Notes under the pieces: model-generated | Databases searched by the model: none | The model's input: only the letters and a program-made list of their open reading frames with translations | What the model was told of the DNA's origin: nothing | Position numbers and translations under genes: made by a program | In this document: one piece after another, positions 25,207 to 36,776 of the stretch | Layout: the number at the start of each line of letters is the position of its first letter | Position numbering within the stretch: the first letter of the stretch is position 1 | Source of the DNA: Pontibacter sp. SGAir0037 | GTDB lineage: Bacteria > Bacteroidota > Bacteroidia > Cytophagales > Hymenobacteraceae | Assembly (NCBI RefSeq): GCF_005491705.1 | Contig: NZ_CP028092.1 | Location: 4,898,001 to 4,962,000 of the forward strand | DNA length: 64,000 nucleotides | Direction: 5' to 3'

Positions 25207-25980
25207 TTATAGCTCATCCAGAAAAGCTGTAAGCGGGCTGCTTGCTTCTGCCAAATTGCCTGCCGGAGCTAGTTTTGCTTCGTAGGCCATACGTCCTGCT
25301 TCTACAGCCATTTTAAATGCTTTTGCCATTTGCACCGGGTTCGGAGATACAGCTATGGCTGTATTCACTAACACCGCATCTGCACCTAGTTCCATTGCTT
25401 CTGCTGCATGTGAGGGAGCACCTATACCGGCATCTACCACCACAGGCACGTGGCTTTGCTGGATAATAATTTTTAAAAACGCTCTGGTTTGCAGGCCGTT
25501 GTTGCTGCCAATGGGGGAGCCCAAGGGCATAACGGCTGCCACCCCAACTTCCTCGAGCCGCTTGCACAGCACCGGATCGGCATGTATGTAGGGCAGCACC
25601 ACAAAACCCAGCTTTACCAGTTCCTCCGCTGCCTTTAGCGTCTCAACAGGGTCGGGGAGCAGGTATTTGGGGTCGGGGTGAATTTCCAGCTTCAGCCAGT
25701 TTGTTTCCAGTGCCTCACGTGCCAGTTGAGCTGCAAAAACTGCTTCTTTGGAATTGCGAACTCCCGATGTATTAGGTAGCAGGCTGAACTGTGGATGTGA
25801 CAGGTGCTGTAAAATGTCATCGTCCTGATTGTGTACATCCACTCGCTTTAGTGCTACTGTTACTAACTCTGATCCGGATGCCAGCAGCGCTTCTTCCATT
25901 TCCAAACTGGAGCTAAACTTACCGGTGCCAGTAAAGAGGCGGGAAGTGAATGTTTTATTGGCTATTGTTAAGTCTTTCAT
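25207..25980 (-). CDS. thiG: Thiazole synthase
   Basis: The protein is 257 aa, a TIM-barrel with the Schiff-base lysine K97 in [10 protein letters not shown] and the conserved [13 protein letters not shown] and [12 protein letters not shown], with [19 protein letters not shown] as phosphate site. It condenses deoxyxylulose-5-phosphate, iminoacetate and ThiS-thiocarboxylate sulfur to the thiazole phosphate. The start codon overlaps the end of thiE by 4 bp, so translation is coupled. Confidence 0.96.
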   Translation of the reverse strand: MKDLTIANKTFTSRLFTGTGKFSSSLEMEEALLASGSELVTVALKRVDVHNQDDDILQHLSHPQFSLLPNTSGVRNSKEAVFAAQLAREALETNWLKLEIHPDPKYLLPDPVETLKAAEELVKLGFVVLPYIHADPVLCKRLEEVGVAAVMPLGSPIGSNNGLQTRAFLKIIIQQSHVPVVVDAGIGAPSHAAEAMELGADAVLVNTAIAVSPNPVQMAKAFKMAVEAGRMAYEAKLAPAGNLAEASSPLTAFLDEL

Positions 25981-26621
25981 TTTGTTTGATATTGGTACAG
26001 TTCATCTGTTAACTGAGATACCGCCTGTTTTTTATCCTGCGCCATGTTTATGCCCGAAGAAACAGCTATTCCGTGTATACCAACCTGAAGCAAGGGAGCA
26101 ATATCTGTTGGGGTAATGCCGCCAATAGCCACAACCGGAGTTGTGATGCCAGACAGAGTACATTGCTGCAGTAGCTGCTCGTATCCGTTCAGGCCAAGTA
26201 TAGGGCTTAGGTTTTCTTTGGTGCTGGTAAAGCGGAAGGGGCCGAGGCCAATATAGTCTACTTCTGCTGCTATAAGCCGCTGTATATCTTCGAAGGTATT
26301 GGCCGTGCCTCCTATTATTTTAGCAGTGCCCATAAGCTTACGAGCCGCAGCAGGTGCCATATCTGTTTTACCTAAATGCACGCCATCGGCACCTACTTCG
26401 GCAGCCAAAGCAACGTTGTCGTTGATGATAAAAGTAGCGCCGTAGTGGCGGCAGATTTCCTGGGTGCGGAGTGCCTCTTCCTTCCAAAGGTTGTAAGAAG
26501 CGTTTTTCACCCGCAACTGCACCCAATCCACCCCTGCAGCACAAGCCCCGGCAGCTGCTTCGGAATGGTTTTTACCTGCAATTGCCTGGGTGATGTAATG
26601 CAGTTTAGCTATCTTCTTCAT
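25977..26621 (-). CDS. thiE: Thiamine-phosphate synthase
   Basis: The protein is 214 aa. Canonical residues are visible: VQLRVKNAS (about 34-42), [33 protein letters not shown] and [11 protein letters not shown]. It joins HMP pyrophosphate with thiazole phosphate to make thiamine phosphate. It overlaps thiG by 4 bp and lies 159 bp after thiC. A second, diverged family member is encoded at 20430. Confidence 0.95.
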   Translation of the reverse strand: MKKIAKLHYITQAIAGKNHSEAAAGACAAGVDWVQLRVKNASYNLWKEEALRTQEICRHYGATFIINDNVALAAEVGADGVHLGKTDMAPAAARKLMGTAKIIGGTANTFEDIQRLIAAEVDYIGLGPFRFTSTKENLSPILGLNGYEQLLQQCTLSGITTPVVAIGGITPTDIAPLLQVGIHGIAVSSGINMAQDKKQAVSQLTDELYQYQTK

Positions 26622-26780
26622 GTTTCGTTACGGTGTATGCCTGCCCGCCTGGTGCGGCAAAGGCAGGCAAAGGTTATTTTTGTTTTCTGCTGTTTTGCCT
26701 GCTCCTTGCTTCGTTTTTCACTGGCAAAGGAGAGGCAAACGCAACAGGTTTCATAGCCTGGAAAAGCAGGGCGAGGTATT

Positions 26781-28667
<1,887 letters not shown>

Positions 28668-28869
28668 TTAGGTTTAAGACACAGGATTTTTTGAACATTG
28701 ATAGAGCTTAGCATGCTTCTGCTAAATATTAACTCAATTCCCGACCTCTTTTATAGGGCTGAGAAGTTTAGATTACAGCATGATTTAAAATTAACTCAGC
28801 TAAGGAGCAGGAGTAGCAGCCTTTATAAACATTGTGTTCATCCTGATATTTTGTAAATCCTGATTCGGA

Positions 28870-29073
28870 TCACCCTCCTTGAGTAGCCCGAATAACAGTT
28901 ACTTTATCATTATCCTGGAGTAGGTGTGCCTGCCAGTTTGTTTTGGGCACAATCTGGTTGTTCACGGCAATGGCCAGGCCACGCGTGTGCTGCACCTGAA
29001 GCAGGTTCAGAATAGCGGATACAGGCTGAGGCTGCGTAAGCTCCTCCGGCTGGTTGTTAATAAAGATCTTCAT
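28870..29073 (-). CDS. thiS: Sulfur carrier protein ThiS
   Basis: The protein is 67 aa with a ubiquitin-like fold pattern (NNQPEELTQP, AIAVNNQIVPKTNWQ, DKVTVI) and the obligatory C-terminal GG. ThiF adenylates this terminus, which then carries sulfur as a thiocarboxylate to ThiG. It is the first gene after the TPP riboswitch, about 95 bp downstream. Confidence 0.95.
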   Translation of the reverse strand: MKIFINNQPEELTQPQPVSAILNLLQVQHTRGLAIAVNNQIVPKTNWQAHLLQDNDKVTVIRATQGG

Positions 29074-29165
29074 GATTCGCTCGGGTTGGGATACAGTTAG
29101 CTTGAACGCCGGTGTGCCGAGCGGCAGTAAGAAGAAGTAAGAAGACAGGTCTGTTTATCATATAC

Positions 29166-29253
29166 TTTTCCCTTCGTCAGTGCTAACTGTATCAGGTTCA
29201 GAGGGTATTTCTCAGTTCTGCGCTTATGCGTCAAGCGCAGAACACCCCTAAAG
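29166..29253 (-). promoter_or_regulatory. TPP riboswitch (THI element)
   Basis: On the minus strand the element reads AGGGGTG (29249-29243), an 11-bp variable stem (29243-29233 with 29225-29215), CTGAGA (29215-29210), ACCCTCTGAACCTGAT (29206-29191), then GAAGGGAA (29175-29168). These are the conserved THI-box blocks in the right order and spacing. It precedes thiS and should lower expression of the whole cluster when thiamine pyrophosphate is plentiful; in Bacteroidota this is often through translation or termination. No clear terminator hairpin is seen between it and thiS, so the mode is open. Confidence 0.96.
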
Positions 29254-29261
29254 TGTTTGAT

Positions 29262-29293
29262 CAAAGCTAAAGCTTTACTTGATTAATAACAAG
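29262..29293 (-). promoter_or_regulatory. Bacteroidota-type promoter of the thi cluster
   Basis: Minus strand: CTTG (29293-29290), 20-base spacer, TAGCTTTG (29269-29262). This matches TTTG / TAnnTTTG of the Bacteroidota primary sigma factor. Transcription would start just before the riboswitch. Confidence 0.75.
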
Positions 29294-29352
29294 TTTTAAT
29301 TTATAAATATAAATAATCATTTTAGATTAGATTTATCGGAAATGGCATTACC

Positions 29353-30459
29353 TTAAACCAGAAGCGGACTTTCTTTCTCATCCTTTTGCTGCCCTCCCTG
29401 CTGCTCATTCACGACAAATAAAGTGCGGGTTGGGTAGGCAATTTCTACGCCCATTTCTGCGAAAGACTTATAAATACCCAGATTTATAGCTTGTTGTATG
29501 TCCATATACACGTTATAACTGGAGTCTAGTACATAGTATACAATTTCAAAATCGAGGCTGGAGTCGCCGTAAGATACAAAGTGGGCACGATCGAACTCCA
29601 CTGGGCTTTGTTCCAGGATAATTGACTTCAGAACCTCGGGAATTTTTGCGAGGTCTTCGTAAGAGGTCTGGTAAGTAACGCCGATTTTAAACAAGACTCT
29701 GCGGCGCTGCATCCGTTTGAAGTTGTGAATGCGGGAGCTGGTCAGGTCGCTGTTCGAGAAAATAAGCTGCTCGCCTGAAAGTGTTTTAATGCGGGTTGTT
29801 TTTACGCCAATGTTTTCAATAACTCCGTTCTTATCGTCAATTACCACAAAGTCGCCAATTTCGAAGGGTTTATCTAAGAAGATAACAAAATAGTTAAAAA
29901 GGTCGCCGAGTATATTCTGTGCTGCCAGCGCCACTGCAATACCTCCCACACCCAAACCTGCTATAACAGCTGTCAGGTCGTAACCCAGGTTGTCGAACAG
30001 GAAGCCTAGGCCTATAAACCATACAATGGCGTTGATAATGAGTTTAAGTGCCCCAAACTCATTTAAAGTTTCAGAGCCCTGGTGCCTTTTCTTCAGGTAT
30101 GCTTTTAACAGCATTACCAAGGTAGAAGAAACAAAGAGAATGACTAAAACAGTAATGGCAACCGTTGTAACCCTGCTTAAAAACACGTTTGCCTTGGCCG
30201 ATAGCCGGAGGTATTCAAAAGCAAAATAGATAATGCTGATGTTGATAATAGGAATACCATAGCGGCTAAAGGTTTGCACCACAGAATCATCAAGATTTGT
30301 TTCTGTGTTCTCGGCAATCTTAGCGACTTTGGTAAGTATAAATCTTTTAAAGGCCTTTACTAGCAATAAGGAAACAAATACAAAGGCAGTTGCAATAAGG
30401 TAATCTCTGACAGTATTGTGAAGGTAAGTTCTGTTTAAGAATTCATTTATTTCATCCAT
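29353..30459 (-). CDS. MscS-type mechanosensitive channel
   Basis: The protein is 368 aa. Four hydrophobic segments (about 18-36, 65-85, 95-118 and 140-165) precede the pore helix with GLGVGGIAVALAAQNILGD (about 168-186) and the beta domain with LDKPFEIGDFVVID. The C-terminal soluble vestibule contains VYMDIQQAINLGIYKSF. It opens under membrane tension to release solutes on hypo-osmotic shock. It is monocistronic and back-to-back with the thi promoter region. The length fits the small MscS subfamily with one or two extra N-terminal helices. Confidence 0.93.
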   Translation of the reverse strand: MDEINEFLNRTYLHNTVRDYLIATAFVFVSLLLVKAFKRFILTKVAKIAENTETNLDDSVVQTFSRYGIPIINISIIYFAFEYLRLSAKANVFLSRVTTVAITVLVILFVSSTLVMLLKAYLKKRHQGSETLNEFGALKLIINAIVWFIGLGFLFDNLGYDLTAVIAGLGVGGIAVALAAQNILGDLFNYFVIFLDKPFEIGDFVVIDDKNGVIENIGVKTTRIKTLSGEQLIFSNSDLTSSRIHNFKRMQRRRVLFKIGVTYQTSYEDLAKIPEVLKSIILEQSPVEFDRAHFVSYGDSSLDFEIVYYVLDSSYNVYMDIQQAINLGIYKSFAEMGVEIAYPTRTLFVVNEQQGGQQKDEKESPLLV

Positions 30460-30727
30460 AGTATAAAGGGTTATCCCGCAGATAAACTGAATTTATGTGT
30501 TAAAAATGAACAAAAATTTTACTGGCTTTCCAGGTATTGTTCTCTTGATTACGATCTGGTATAGCTAGAAAAGCAGGCTGCTGCACAGGCTGTCTTGCTG
30601 CGACCAAGGTTAAAATTAAATCATATAGCACGGGCTTCCAAAAGAAATCGGCCTAACTATAACAACACTACACCTGCTATACGTAAGAAAAAGCCTGTGC
30701 AGAAACAGGTGCAGCAAATTAATTTTA

Positions 30728-32056
30728 ATGGCAACAGAGGAAACTTCAAGTAATATTGGTGGTATGTTCAGGGCCTTGCAGTATCGCAATTACAGGCTTT
30801 TTTTTATAGGGCAGGGTATATCACTTATAGGCACCTGGATGCAACAGATCGCACTGAGCTGGCTGGTGTACCGCCTTACAGATTCGGTGTTTTTGTTGGG
30901 TGCTGTTACTTTTTGCAGCCAGGTACCCTCCTTTGTACTGGGGCCATTTGCAGGTGTGGTTGCAGACCGGTTTGACAGGCACAAGGTGCTGGTAGTGACG
31001 CAGGTGCTCTCTATGGTGCAGGCCTCTACTCTAACGGCTCTGGTGCTTACCAATACAGTGCAGATATGGCATGTGCTGGCGTTGAGTGCTTTTCTGGGAA
31101 TTGTAAATGCTTATGATATTGCTACCCGCCAGGCTTTTGTAATCCAGATGGTAGATAAACGGGAGGATGTAAGCAATGCCATTGCTCTGAACTCTTCTAT
31201 GTTTAACATGGCCAGGTTGGTAGGGCCGTCAGTGGCAGGTATTTTAATAGCAGCAGTAGGAGAGGGAATGTGCTTTCTGATTAATGCTGTCAGTTATGTG
31301 GCTGTTATTGGGTCGTTGCTGCTCATGCGTCTGAAGCCTTTTGAGAAAGTGATCCAGGAACGAAAGGTTTGGCAGTCGTTGAAGGAAGGCTTTGGCTATG
31401 CGTTCGGGTTTGCACCAATAAGAGCCCTCATTAGTATAGTGGCGTGCCTGAGTTTATTCGGGATGCCCTTTAGCGTACTGATGCCTGTTTTTGCACGAGA
31501 CATACTGCATGGCGGGGCCAATACGCTAGGTTATTTAATGGGTGCTTCGGGTGTAGGCGCACTGATAGGAGCCTTGTTTCTGGCGCAACGCAAAACAGTG
31601 GTGGGCTTGGGGAAAGTGATGGTGTTTACAATGCTGACTTTTGGTGTGGGCCTGATCGCTTTCTCATTTTCGGAAGTGTTGCCGGTGTCCCTGGTGTGTA
31701 TGCTGTTCAGCGGTTTTGGCATGATTGTGACAATGGCCTCCTGCAATACCTTGCTGCAGACTATCGTGGAAGACGACAAGCGTGGCCGTGTGATGAGTTT
31801 GTACAGCATGGCTTTTATGGGAATGGCACCTTTCGGGAGTATGTTGGCCGGCTCTGTGGCAGCGTATCTGGGCGTTAACTATACCCTGGCAGCCTGTGGA
31901 GTACTTTGTGCTCTTAGCATTGTGCCGTTTGCTTTAAATCTGGGAAGGCTGCGTAAAATGGTAGATCCTATTTATGAGCGTTTAGGTATTTTGCCTGAAA
32001 TAGCGACCGGACTACAGTCTGCTTCTACGCTCACAACTCCGCCTGAAGAGAGATAA
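30728..32056 (+). CDS. MFS transporter (EntS/MFS_3-like)
   Basis: The protein is 442 aa with about 12 transmembrane helices. Motif A of the major facilitator superfamily is present as GVVADRFDRHKVL (about 76-88), and the N-terminal FRNY-like start (LQYRNYRLFFIGQGIS) is typical of MFS_3/enterobactin-exporter relatives. Likely a drug or siderophore exporter; the substrate cannot be read from the sequence. No siderophore genes are nearby. It ends in a bidirectional terminator shared with the convergent LysM gene. Confidence 0.88.
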   Translation: MATEETSSNIGGMFRALQYRNYRLFFIGQGISLIGTWMQQIALSWLVYRLTDSVFLLGAVTFCSQVPSFVLGPFAGVVADRFDRHKVLVVTQVLSMVQASTLTALVLTNTVQIWHVLALSAFLGIVNAYDIATRQAFVIQMVDKREDVSNAIALNSSMFNMARLVGPSVAGILIAAVGEGMCFLINAVSYVAVIGSLLLMRLKPFEKVIQERKVWQSLKEGFGYAFGFAPIRALISIVACLSLFGMPFSVLMPVFARDILHGGANTLGYLMGASGVGALIGALFLAQRKTVVGLGKVMVFTMLTFGVGLIAFSFSEVLPVSLVCMLFSGFGMIVTMASCNTLLQTIVEDDKRGRVMSLYSMAFMGMAPFGSMLAGSVAAYLGVNYTLAACGVLCALSIVPFALNLGRLRKMVDPIYERLGILPEIATGLQSASTLTTPPEER

Positions 32057-32085
32057 ACCCAACAATAAGAAAGCTATTATAAACA

Positions 32086-32121
32086 AAAGAGGAAAGACCT
32101 GCAGAAAGATCTTTCCTCTTT
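32086..32121. terminator. Bidirectional terminator between MFS and LysM genes
   Basis: AAAGAGGAAAGA (32086-32097) pairs exactly with 32110-32121. Confidence 0.85.
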
Positions 32122-32150
32122 GATGACGGTTGCCAGGTATGTCTCTACCC

Positions 32151-34406
32151 CTATGGCTTCCTTACTACAAGCTTTTCTCCAACAGCTACATTAAAGTCGC
32201 TTTTCTTGTTCCATTCCATAATGTCTTTGATGGTAACTCCATACTTGCGGGATATCTGGTACATGCTTTCGCCTGATTGCACTACATGGTAGTTCCCCTG
32301 GCTGGTTTCGGAGGCTGCTGGTTTTGGGGCGGCGGCAGGTGCAGTATATCCCTGGGGAGCCACCACGCGTAGTTGCTGACCCACCTTTATATTAGTGTCT
32401 GTCATGTTGTTCCAGTCCAGCAGGTTTTCCATGGTAATGCCATACTTTCGGGTGATCTGGTAAAGTGTTTCCCCTGTTTCTACTGTATGATAAGGACTGC
32501 CTGTTGCTGTTGGTGCAAAAGGCTCATGACGCTCAGCCGGTGCCATCTGCGGCTGAGCAATCAATAATTCCTGGCCGATTTTTATTGGTTCATCGCCCAG
32601 GTTATTCCACGTGGAAATATCGTTTACAGATACGGCATACATTCTGGAGATGCCATACAGTGTTTCTCCTTGTTGCACCACGTGAGTGGTAGCTTTTGTA
32701 ACAGGTGTAGGCGCTTTTTCTTGTACAGGAGCTGGCTGGGAAGAAAATACAGATTCCTGAACCGGAGTAGTGTTGGTTACAGTGGTGGTTACTGGAGCTA
32801 CTGTTCCCGAATCAGGCTTTGACTGAGGCGATGCAGGTGCTGTTGTAGTTTTTTTGCCAGGATAAACAGCCGCTTTGGTTGATCTTTTTACCGCTTCTCC
32901 TTCTTCTATGGAATAGGTTGTTTCTTCAAACTCTTCTTCTAAAGCTGCTTCATCTTCTGTTTCATCCTCAGTTTCCTCAGCTGCAACAACCACTGTTTCT
33001 TCTGTAGTGTCGGCTGGCTTTTTCTTCAGGCTGTTGATAAATCTTGTAAAGATATTTTCTTTAGGTGCTGGTTCTGCTTCAGTTGAGGAAGCAGAAACTT
33101 TTGGTGAGGGTGCTTCTTTTACTGCAATAGCTGTATTTGGCACGGATAGCGGCTGTTGTTTCAGGTCACGAATCTCAACAGGAGTTTTAGCAGGACGTCT
33201 TTTCTGCAGCCAAAGCACACGTCCGGGTACAGGAACCTCAGCCCTGTCCATACGGTTTTTAAACAACAGGTAAGTTAATCTCATGCCGTAATGCTGTGAA
33301 ATCATCTGCATGGTTTCTCCTGGCTGCACGACATGATATTCTTTATCTGCCTTAGTCCTTTTCTGCTCAATATAATATGCGCTGCCTTTTTCGATATTGT
33401 CAAAGCTATGCATGTCATTATAATTTAAGAATTTCCGGGTTGAAATGCCTGCCTGCAAAGCAAGCTTGTCTTTGGTATCGCCCTCTCTGGCAACCAATGC
33501 GTTTAACCCGTTTTTCTTAATGATACTGGCGGCTGGTTGTGTAGTTTGTTTGGCTATAGGCGTTGAAGTGGTGGTAGAAGCGAGTAACGGGCCACCTTCG
33601 GCACCAGTCTGTATTGGTACCATCACATAATAATCTTTGTCTGAAGGAATAGAACTGCCCAATAACCACTTATTGTACTTCTCAAGCTCAGCATAATCTG
33701 TCTGAGTGGCTAAAGCAATATCGGTCAGGCTTTGGCCAGGTGTGGCACGCATTTCTCTGAGTGAAACAATGGGCCTTTTTCCTACAAAGTTTTCGTAGGC
33801 AACTTTATGTGCCAGGAAAGTGAGCAGGTAAGGGTGTGTTTTTTCAGTTACCTCCATTTTTTTACTTCCAATATCAGAAGGGCTGGTAGCTGTTTTTGCA
33901 CCTGAGTAGCCAAGCAGGTAAGAAAGAATGGTATTAAACCAGTTATCGTAGTAGTTGTTGCTGCGCTTAAAATACTTTGCTGCACCGCGGCTTGCTTCTA
34001 TAATATGTTTGCGCTCATCAATAATATGATCGATACGAAGGCTAAAGTCCTGAGCAGCCTCTTTCTTGAATTGCCAGTAACCAACTGCGTTAGAAGTGGA
34101 AACAGCATCGCCTATCAGACCGCTTTCCTGTAGAGCCAGGAATTTAAAATCATCAGGTACGCCTTCTTCTCTGAAAGTCCGCTCAATGATAGGGAAATAA
34201 GCATCGGCCAGGTTTACCTTAATGTTAAAGTAGGTGGGGTGGCGATGCAGGGCATCTACTTTTTTCTGTATTTCCTGTTGCGCACCATCCGATATTTTAA
34301 GGTGAACATCTGCCACATATATATTTTTTGGTACTACTACAGCGCTTTGTGCCCATGCCATTAGCGGCAACAAAAGCAGCAGGAGAAGAGGTAAGCTTTT
34401 TCTCAT
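32151..34406 (-). CDS. Lytic transglycosylase with multiple LysM modules (MltD-like)
   Basis: The protein is 751 aa with a signal peptide (cut near AWAQ, about 20). An SLT catalytic domain follows at about 70-200: FLALQESGL with the catalytic E94, then SNAVGYWQFKKEAA. Four clear LysM modules start near 357 (HVVQPGETMQMIS), 571, 639 and 705, with two degenerate ones around 225 and 300. Between about 400 and 560 lies a linker rich in E, T, P and S. It cleaves peptidoglycan glycan strands, with LysM repeats for wall binding. MltD of E. coli is a shorter relative. Confidence 0.92.
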   Translation of the reverse strand: MRKSLPLLLLLLLPLMAWAQSAVVVPKNIYVADVHLKISDGAQQEIQKKVDALHRHPTYFNIKVNLADAYFPIIERTFREEGVPDDFKFLALQESGLIGDAVSTSNAVGYWQFKKEAAQDFSLRIDHIIDERKHIIEASRGAAKYFKRSNNYYDNWFNTILSYLLGYSGAKTATSPSDIGSKKMEVTEKTHPYLLTFLAHKVAYENFVGKRPIVSLREMRATPGQSLTDIALATQTDYAELEKYNKWLLGSSIPSDKDYYVMVPIQTGAEGGPLLASTTTSTPIAKQTTQPAASIIKKNGLNALVAREGDTKDKLALQAGISTRKFLNYNDMHSFDNIEKGSAYYIEQKRTKADKEYHVVQPGETMQMISQHYGMRLTYLLFKNRMDRAEVPVPGRVLWLQKRRPAKTPVEIRDLKQQPLSVPNTAIAVKEAPSPKVSASSTEAEPAPKENIFTRFINSLKKKPADTTEETVVVAAEETEDETEDEAALEEEFEETTYSIEEGEAVKRSTKAAVYPGKKTTTAPASPQSKPDSGTVAPVTTTVTNTTPVQESVFSSQPAPVQEKAPTPVTKATTHVVQQGETLYGISRMYAVSVNDISTWNNLGDEPIKIGQELLIAQPQMAPAERHEPFAPTATGSPYHTVETGETLYQITRKYGITMENLLDWNNMTDTNIKVGQQLRVVAPQGYTAPAAAPKPAASETSQGNYHVVQSGESMYQISRKYGVTIKDIMEWNKKSDFNVAVGEKLVVRKP

Positions 34407-34669
34407 AACGAGGGGTAATTAAACAAACAGGCTAATTAAAATTCTTGTTATACTTTCTGTTTAAACAGAAGCATGTAAGGTGCTCTAGTATAGTTTATTC
34501 AGAATATAATATGAACCTACAAAATTAGAGTTTTTTGTTTCTCTTCCTAGGTTTGAAAACGAAGATGTGCGGATAAAATTTTTATAAAAAGAAGGAGTTT
34601 TGCTTCCCCTATAGGAGGAGGTAGGGGAGACGTAAAATTTAAAGTTGAGTGTTTCTGCTACTTAAGCAT

Positions 34670-34694
34670 AAAAAAAGAGGCTTTTAGCCTCTTT
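34670..34694 (-). terminator. Terminator of the O-methyltransferase gene
   Basis: Minus strand AAAGAGGCT (34694-34686) pairs with 34682-34674, followed by a T-run; it starts directly after the stop codon. Confidence 0.88.
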
Positions 34695-35339
34695 CTACAG
34701 TTTGCGTGCGACCAGGAGTCCGTCCCGTATTGGCATCAGAATATTTTCAACACGTTCATCATCGTGTACTTTTTTATTGAAAGCGAGTAAGGCGGCAGTG
34801 TCCTCGTCAAGCTTCTTTCGATACTTCTCCAGTACCTTGCCACTCCATAGCACGTTGTCGGCAATTATGTATCCACCCTGGTTTACTTTATCTATAACCA
34901 TATCGTAATATAGGGCATTGTTAATTTTATCAGCATCAATAAATACCAGATCAAACGTGGCTTCAATTGTTGGGATAATATCAAGTGCATGGCCAATATA
35001 ATATTTTATGCTATCCTGAAGCCCAGCTTCTGCAAAATAACCCCGCACAACGTCTTCCAGCTCTTCATTCTTATCAATTGTGTGCAGTATGCCTCCTGCT
35101 TGCATACCCTCTGCCAGGCAAATAGCAGAATAACCCGTATAGGTGCCTATTTCCAGAATCTGATTTGGGCGTATCATGTGAGAGAACATGGCCAGTAATC
35201 TTCCCTGCAGGTGGCCGGATAGCATGCGCGGTTTTAACACGTTCAGGTGCGTCTGGCGGTTAACCTTGCGCAGCAGTGCGCCTTCTGGCGAAGTATGCTC
35301 TTCTGAATAATTTAAAAGTTCCTCGTCTATGAATTCCAT
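34695..35339 (-). CDS. Class I SAM O-methyltransferase (caffeoyl-CoA OMT family)
   Basis: The protein is 214 aa. Motif I is LEIGTYTGYSAICLAEGM (about 60-77), followed by IDKNEE, and the metal-binding DLVFIDADK (about 130-138) with ADNVLWSGKV. This is the cation-dependent O-methyltransferase family; bacterial members methylate catechols or tRNA wobble uridines (TrmR-like). Either substrate class is possible here. Monocistronic, with a terminator at its stop. Confidence 0.9.
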   Translation of the reverse strand: MEFIDEELLNYSEEHTSPEGALLRKVNRQTHLNVLKPRMLSGHLQGRLLAMFSHMIRPNQILEIGTYTGYSAICLAEGMQAGGILHTIDKNEELEDVVRGYFAEAGLQDSIKYYIGHALDIIPTIEATFDLVFIDADKINNALYYDMVIDKVNQGGYIIADNVLWSGKVLEKYRKKLDEDTAALLAFNKKVHDDERVENILMPIRDGLLVARKL

Positions 35340-35341
35340 AT

Positions 35342-35422
35342 GTAAATTTGAGAATTTGAAGAAGTGGGAATTTGAAAACTATGTTTGGCTCCCTTATTTC
35401 TAATTCATAATTTTTAATTGAA
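35342..35422. repeat. AT-rich intergenic repeat, copy B
   Basis: Contains TTTGAGAATTTGAAGAAGTG (35347-35366), similar to units at 52235-52262, and an inverted version of the 20186 element at 35394-35422. It lies between the M16 peptidase and methyltransferase genes. Confidence 0.45.
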
Positions 35423-35435
35423 CAAGCTTCGCTTG

Positions 35436-36668
35436 TTACAAAGGTACATAGTTTAAAAAGCTTAGCTTGTCCTCGCTTAGCACGTCGTTTGCAATATCTA
35501 CTAATTCCTGGGCGGTAATTCTTCGGATCTGTTCAAAGATGTCGTTCAGAGAATCGATGGAATTCTGGTCCAGGATGCTTTTACCCATCATCATCATCAG
35601 GCCCATGTTGCTTTCTTCGGCCATGGCTAACTGCCCCATCAGCTGTTCTTTGGTAGTATGCAGTTGCAGCGATCCCAGCGGCTTTTCCCGTAGCTTTCTC
35701 AGCTCTTTCAGCACGAGAGATGTTGTGCGCTTCAGCTGCTTTTTCTCGGTGCCAAAGTAAATACTGAGCAGGCCAGTATCTATATAGGTAGCATAGTTGG
35801 CATCTATGGTATACACTAGTCCGTGCTTTTCGCGAACGGCGAGGTTAAGGCGCGAGTTCATGCCTGGTCCGCCCAAAAGGTTTACCAGCATAAAAAATGG
35901 GATCCGGCGTTTGTCGTTTAAGGCATAGGCAGGACAGCCTATTACACAGTGTGCCTGTGATATAGACTTCTCCAGCGTAACTGTGCGGGGTATATAGTTG
36001 TCGAAGCCAAGTCTGTTGCGGCTTTTCTGAATAGTTGGTATATCAGCCAGGTATTTCTCTGCCAGCTTCAACACTTTTTCGAATGGCAAATTACTCACAG
36101 AGCAAAATACCAAAAAATCTGTGCTAAGGTTCCTGTCTATAAAGTTCAGGAAATCCTGTTTCTTAAAACCGGCTACACTTTCTTTTGTACCCAGGATATT
36201 GTACCCAAGTGGGTGCTTTCCAAAAATTACCTCGTCAAATTCATCTACAATAGCTTCTTCAGGCGTATCAAGGTACATCGACATCTCCTCCAGAATAACT
36301 CCACGTTCTTTTTCGATTTCCTTTTCAGGAAAGACAGAACGAAACGTGATATCAGTAAGCAGTTCGAAAGACTTCTCAAAGTGTTTGTCTAACACGGAGC
36401 TGTAAAAGCAGATCTTTTCTTTTGTGGTATAAGCGTTAAGCTCTCCTCCCACTGATTCCAAGCGATTCAGAATATGGAAAGATTTGCGCTTGGTAGTGCC
36501 TTTAAAGGCCATGTGCTCCCAAAAGTGTGCTAGGCCTACTTCTTCGGGCAGTTCATCACGACTGCCGATGTCCATTATAAAGCCGCTGTGTGCAATTTTG
36601 GTGTGGATTACTTGTTTGTGAACGATACGAATACCGTTCGGTAATGTATGGATATGATAATCAGGCAT
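35436..36668 (-). CDS. M16 family zinc peptidase
   Basis: The protein is 410 aa, about one half of a pitrilysin. The inverted zinc motif HFWEH has H48, E51 and H52; the third ligand lies in EKERGVILEEM around residue 125-130. No signal peptide is seen, so it is probably cytosolic. The C-terminal domain has the R/Y substrate contacts of the family (GPGMNSRLNLAVREKHGLVY). M16 half proteins may pair with an inactive partner; none is nearby. It is similar to mitochondrial processing-peptidase-like proteins of bacteria. Confidence 0.93.
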   Translation of the reverse strand: MPDYHIHTLPNGIRIVHKQVIHTKIAHSGFIMDIGSRDELPEEVGLAHFWEHMAFKGTTKRKSFHILNRLESVGGELNAYTTKEKICFYSSVLDKHFEKSFELLTDITFRSVFPEKEIEKERGVILEEMSMYLDTPEEAIVDEFDEVIFGKHPLGYNILGTKESVAGFKKQDFLNFIDRNLSTDFLVFCSVSNLPFEKVLKLAEKYLADIPTIQKSRNRLGFDNYIPRTVTLEKSISQAHCVIGCPAYALNDKRRIPFFMLVNLLGGPGMNSRLNLAVREKHGLVYTIDANYATYIDTGLLSIYFGTEKKQLKRTTSLVLKELRKLREKPLGSLQLHTTKEQLMGQLAMAEESNMGLMMMMGKSILDQNSIDSLNDIFEQIRRITAQELVDIANDVLSEDKLSFLNYVPL

Positions 36669-36776
36669 TCAATTTTAAATTAGCCTGCAAAGATACGGAA
36701 AAATTACATGTTTTCGCTGCTTCTGAATGATTTGCCCATGCCTCATTTAGGAGGCGGTGCTAAGAATGTAATTAGC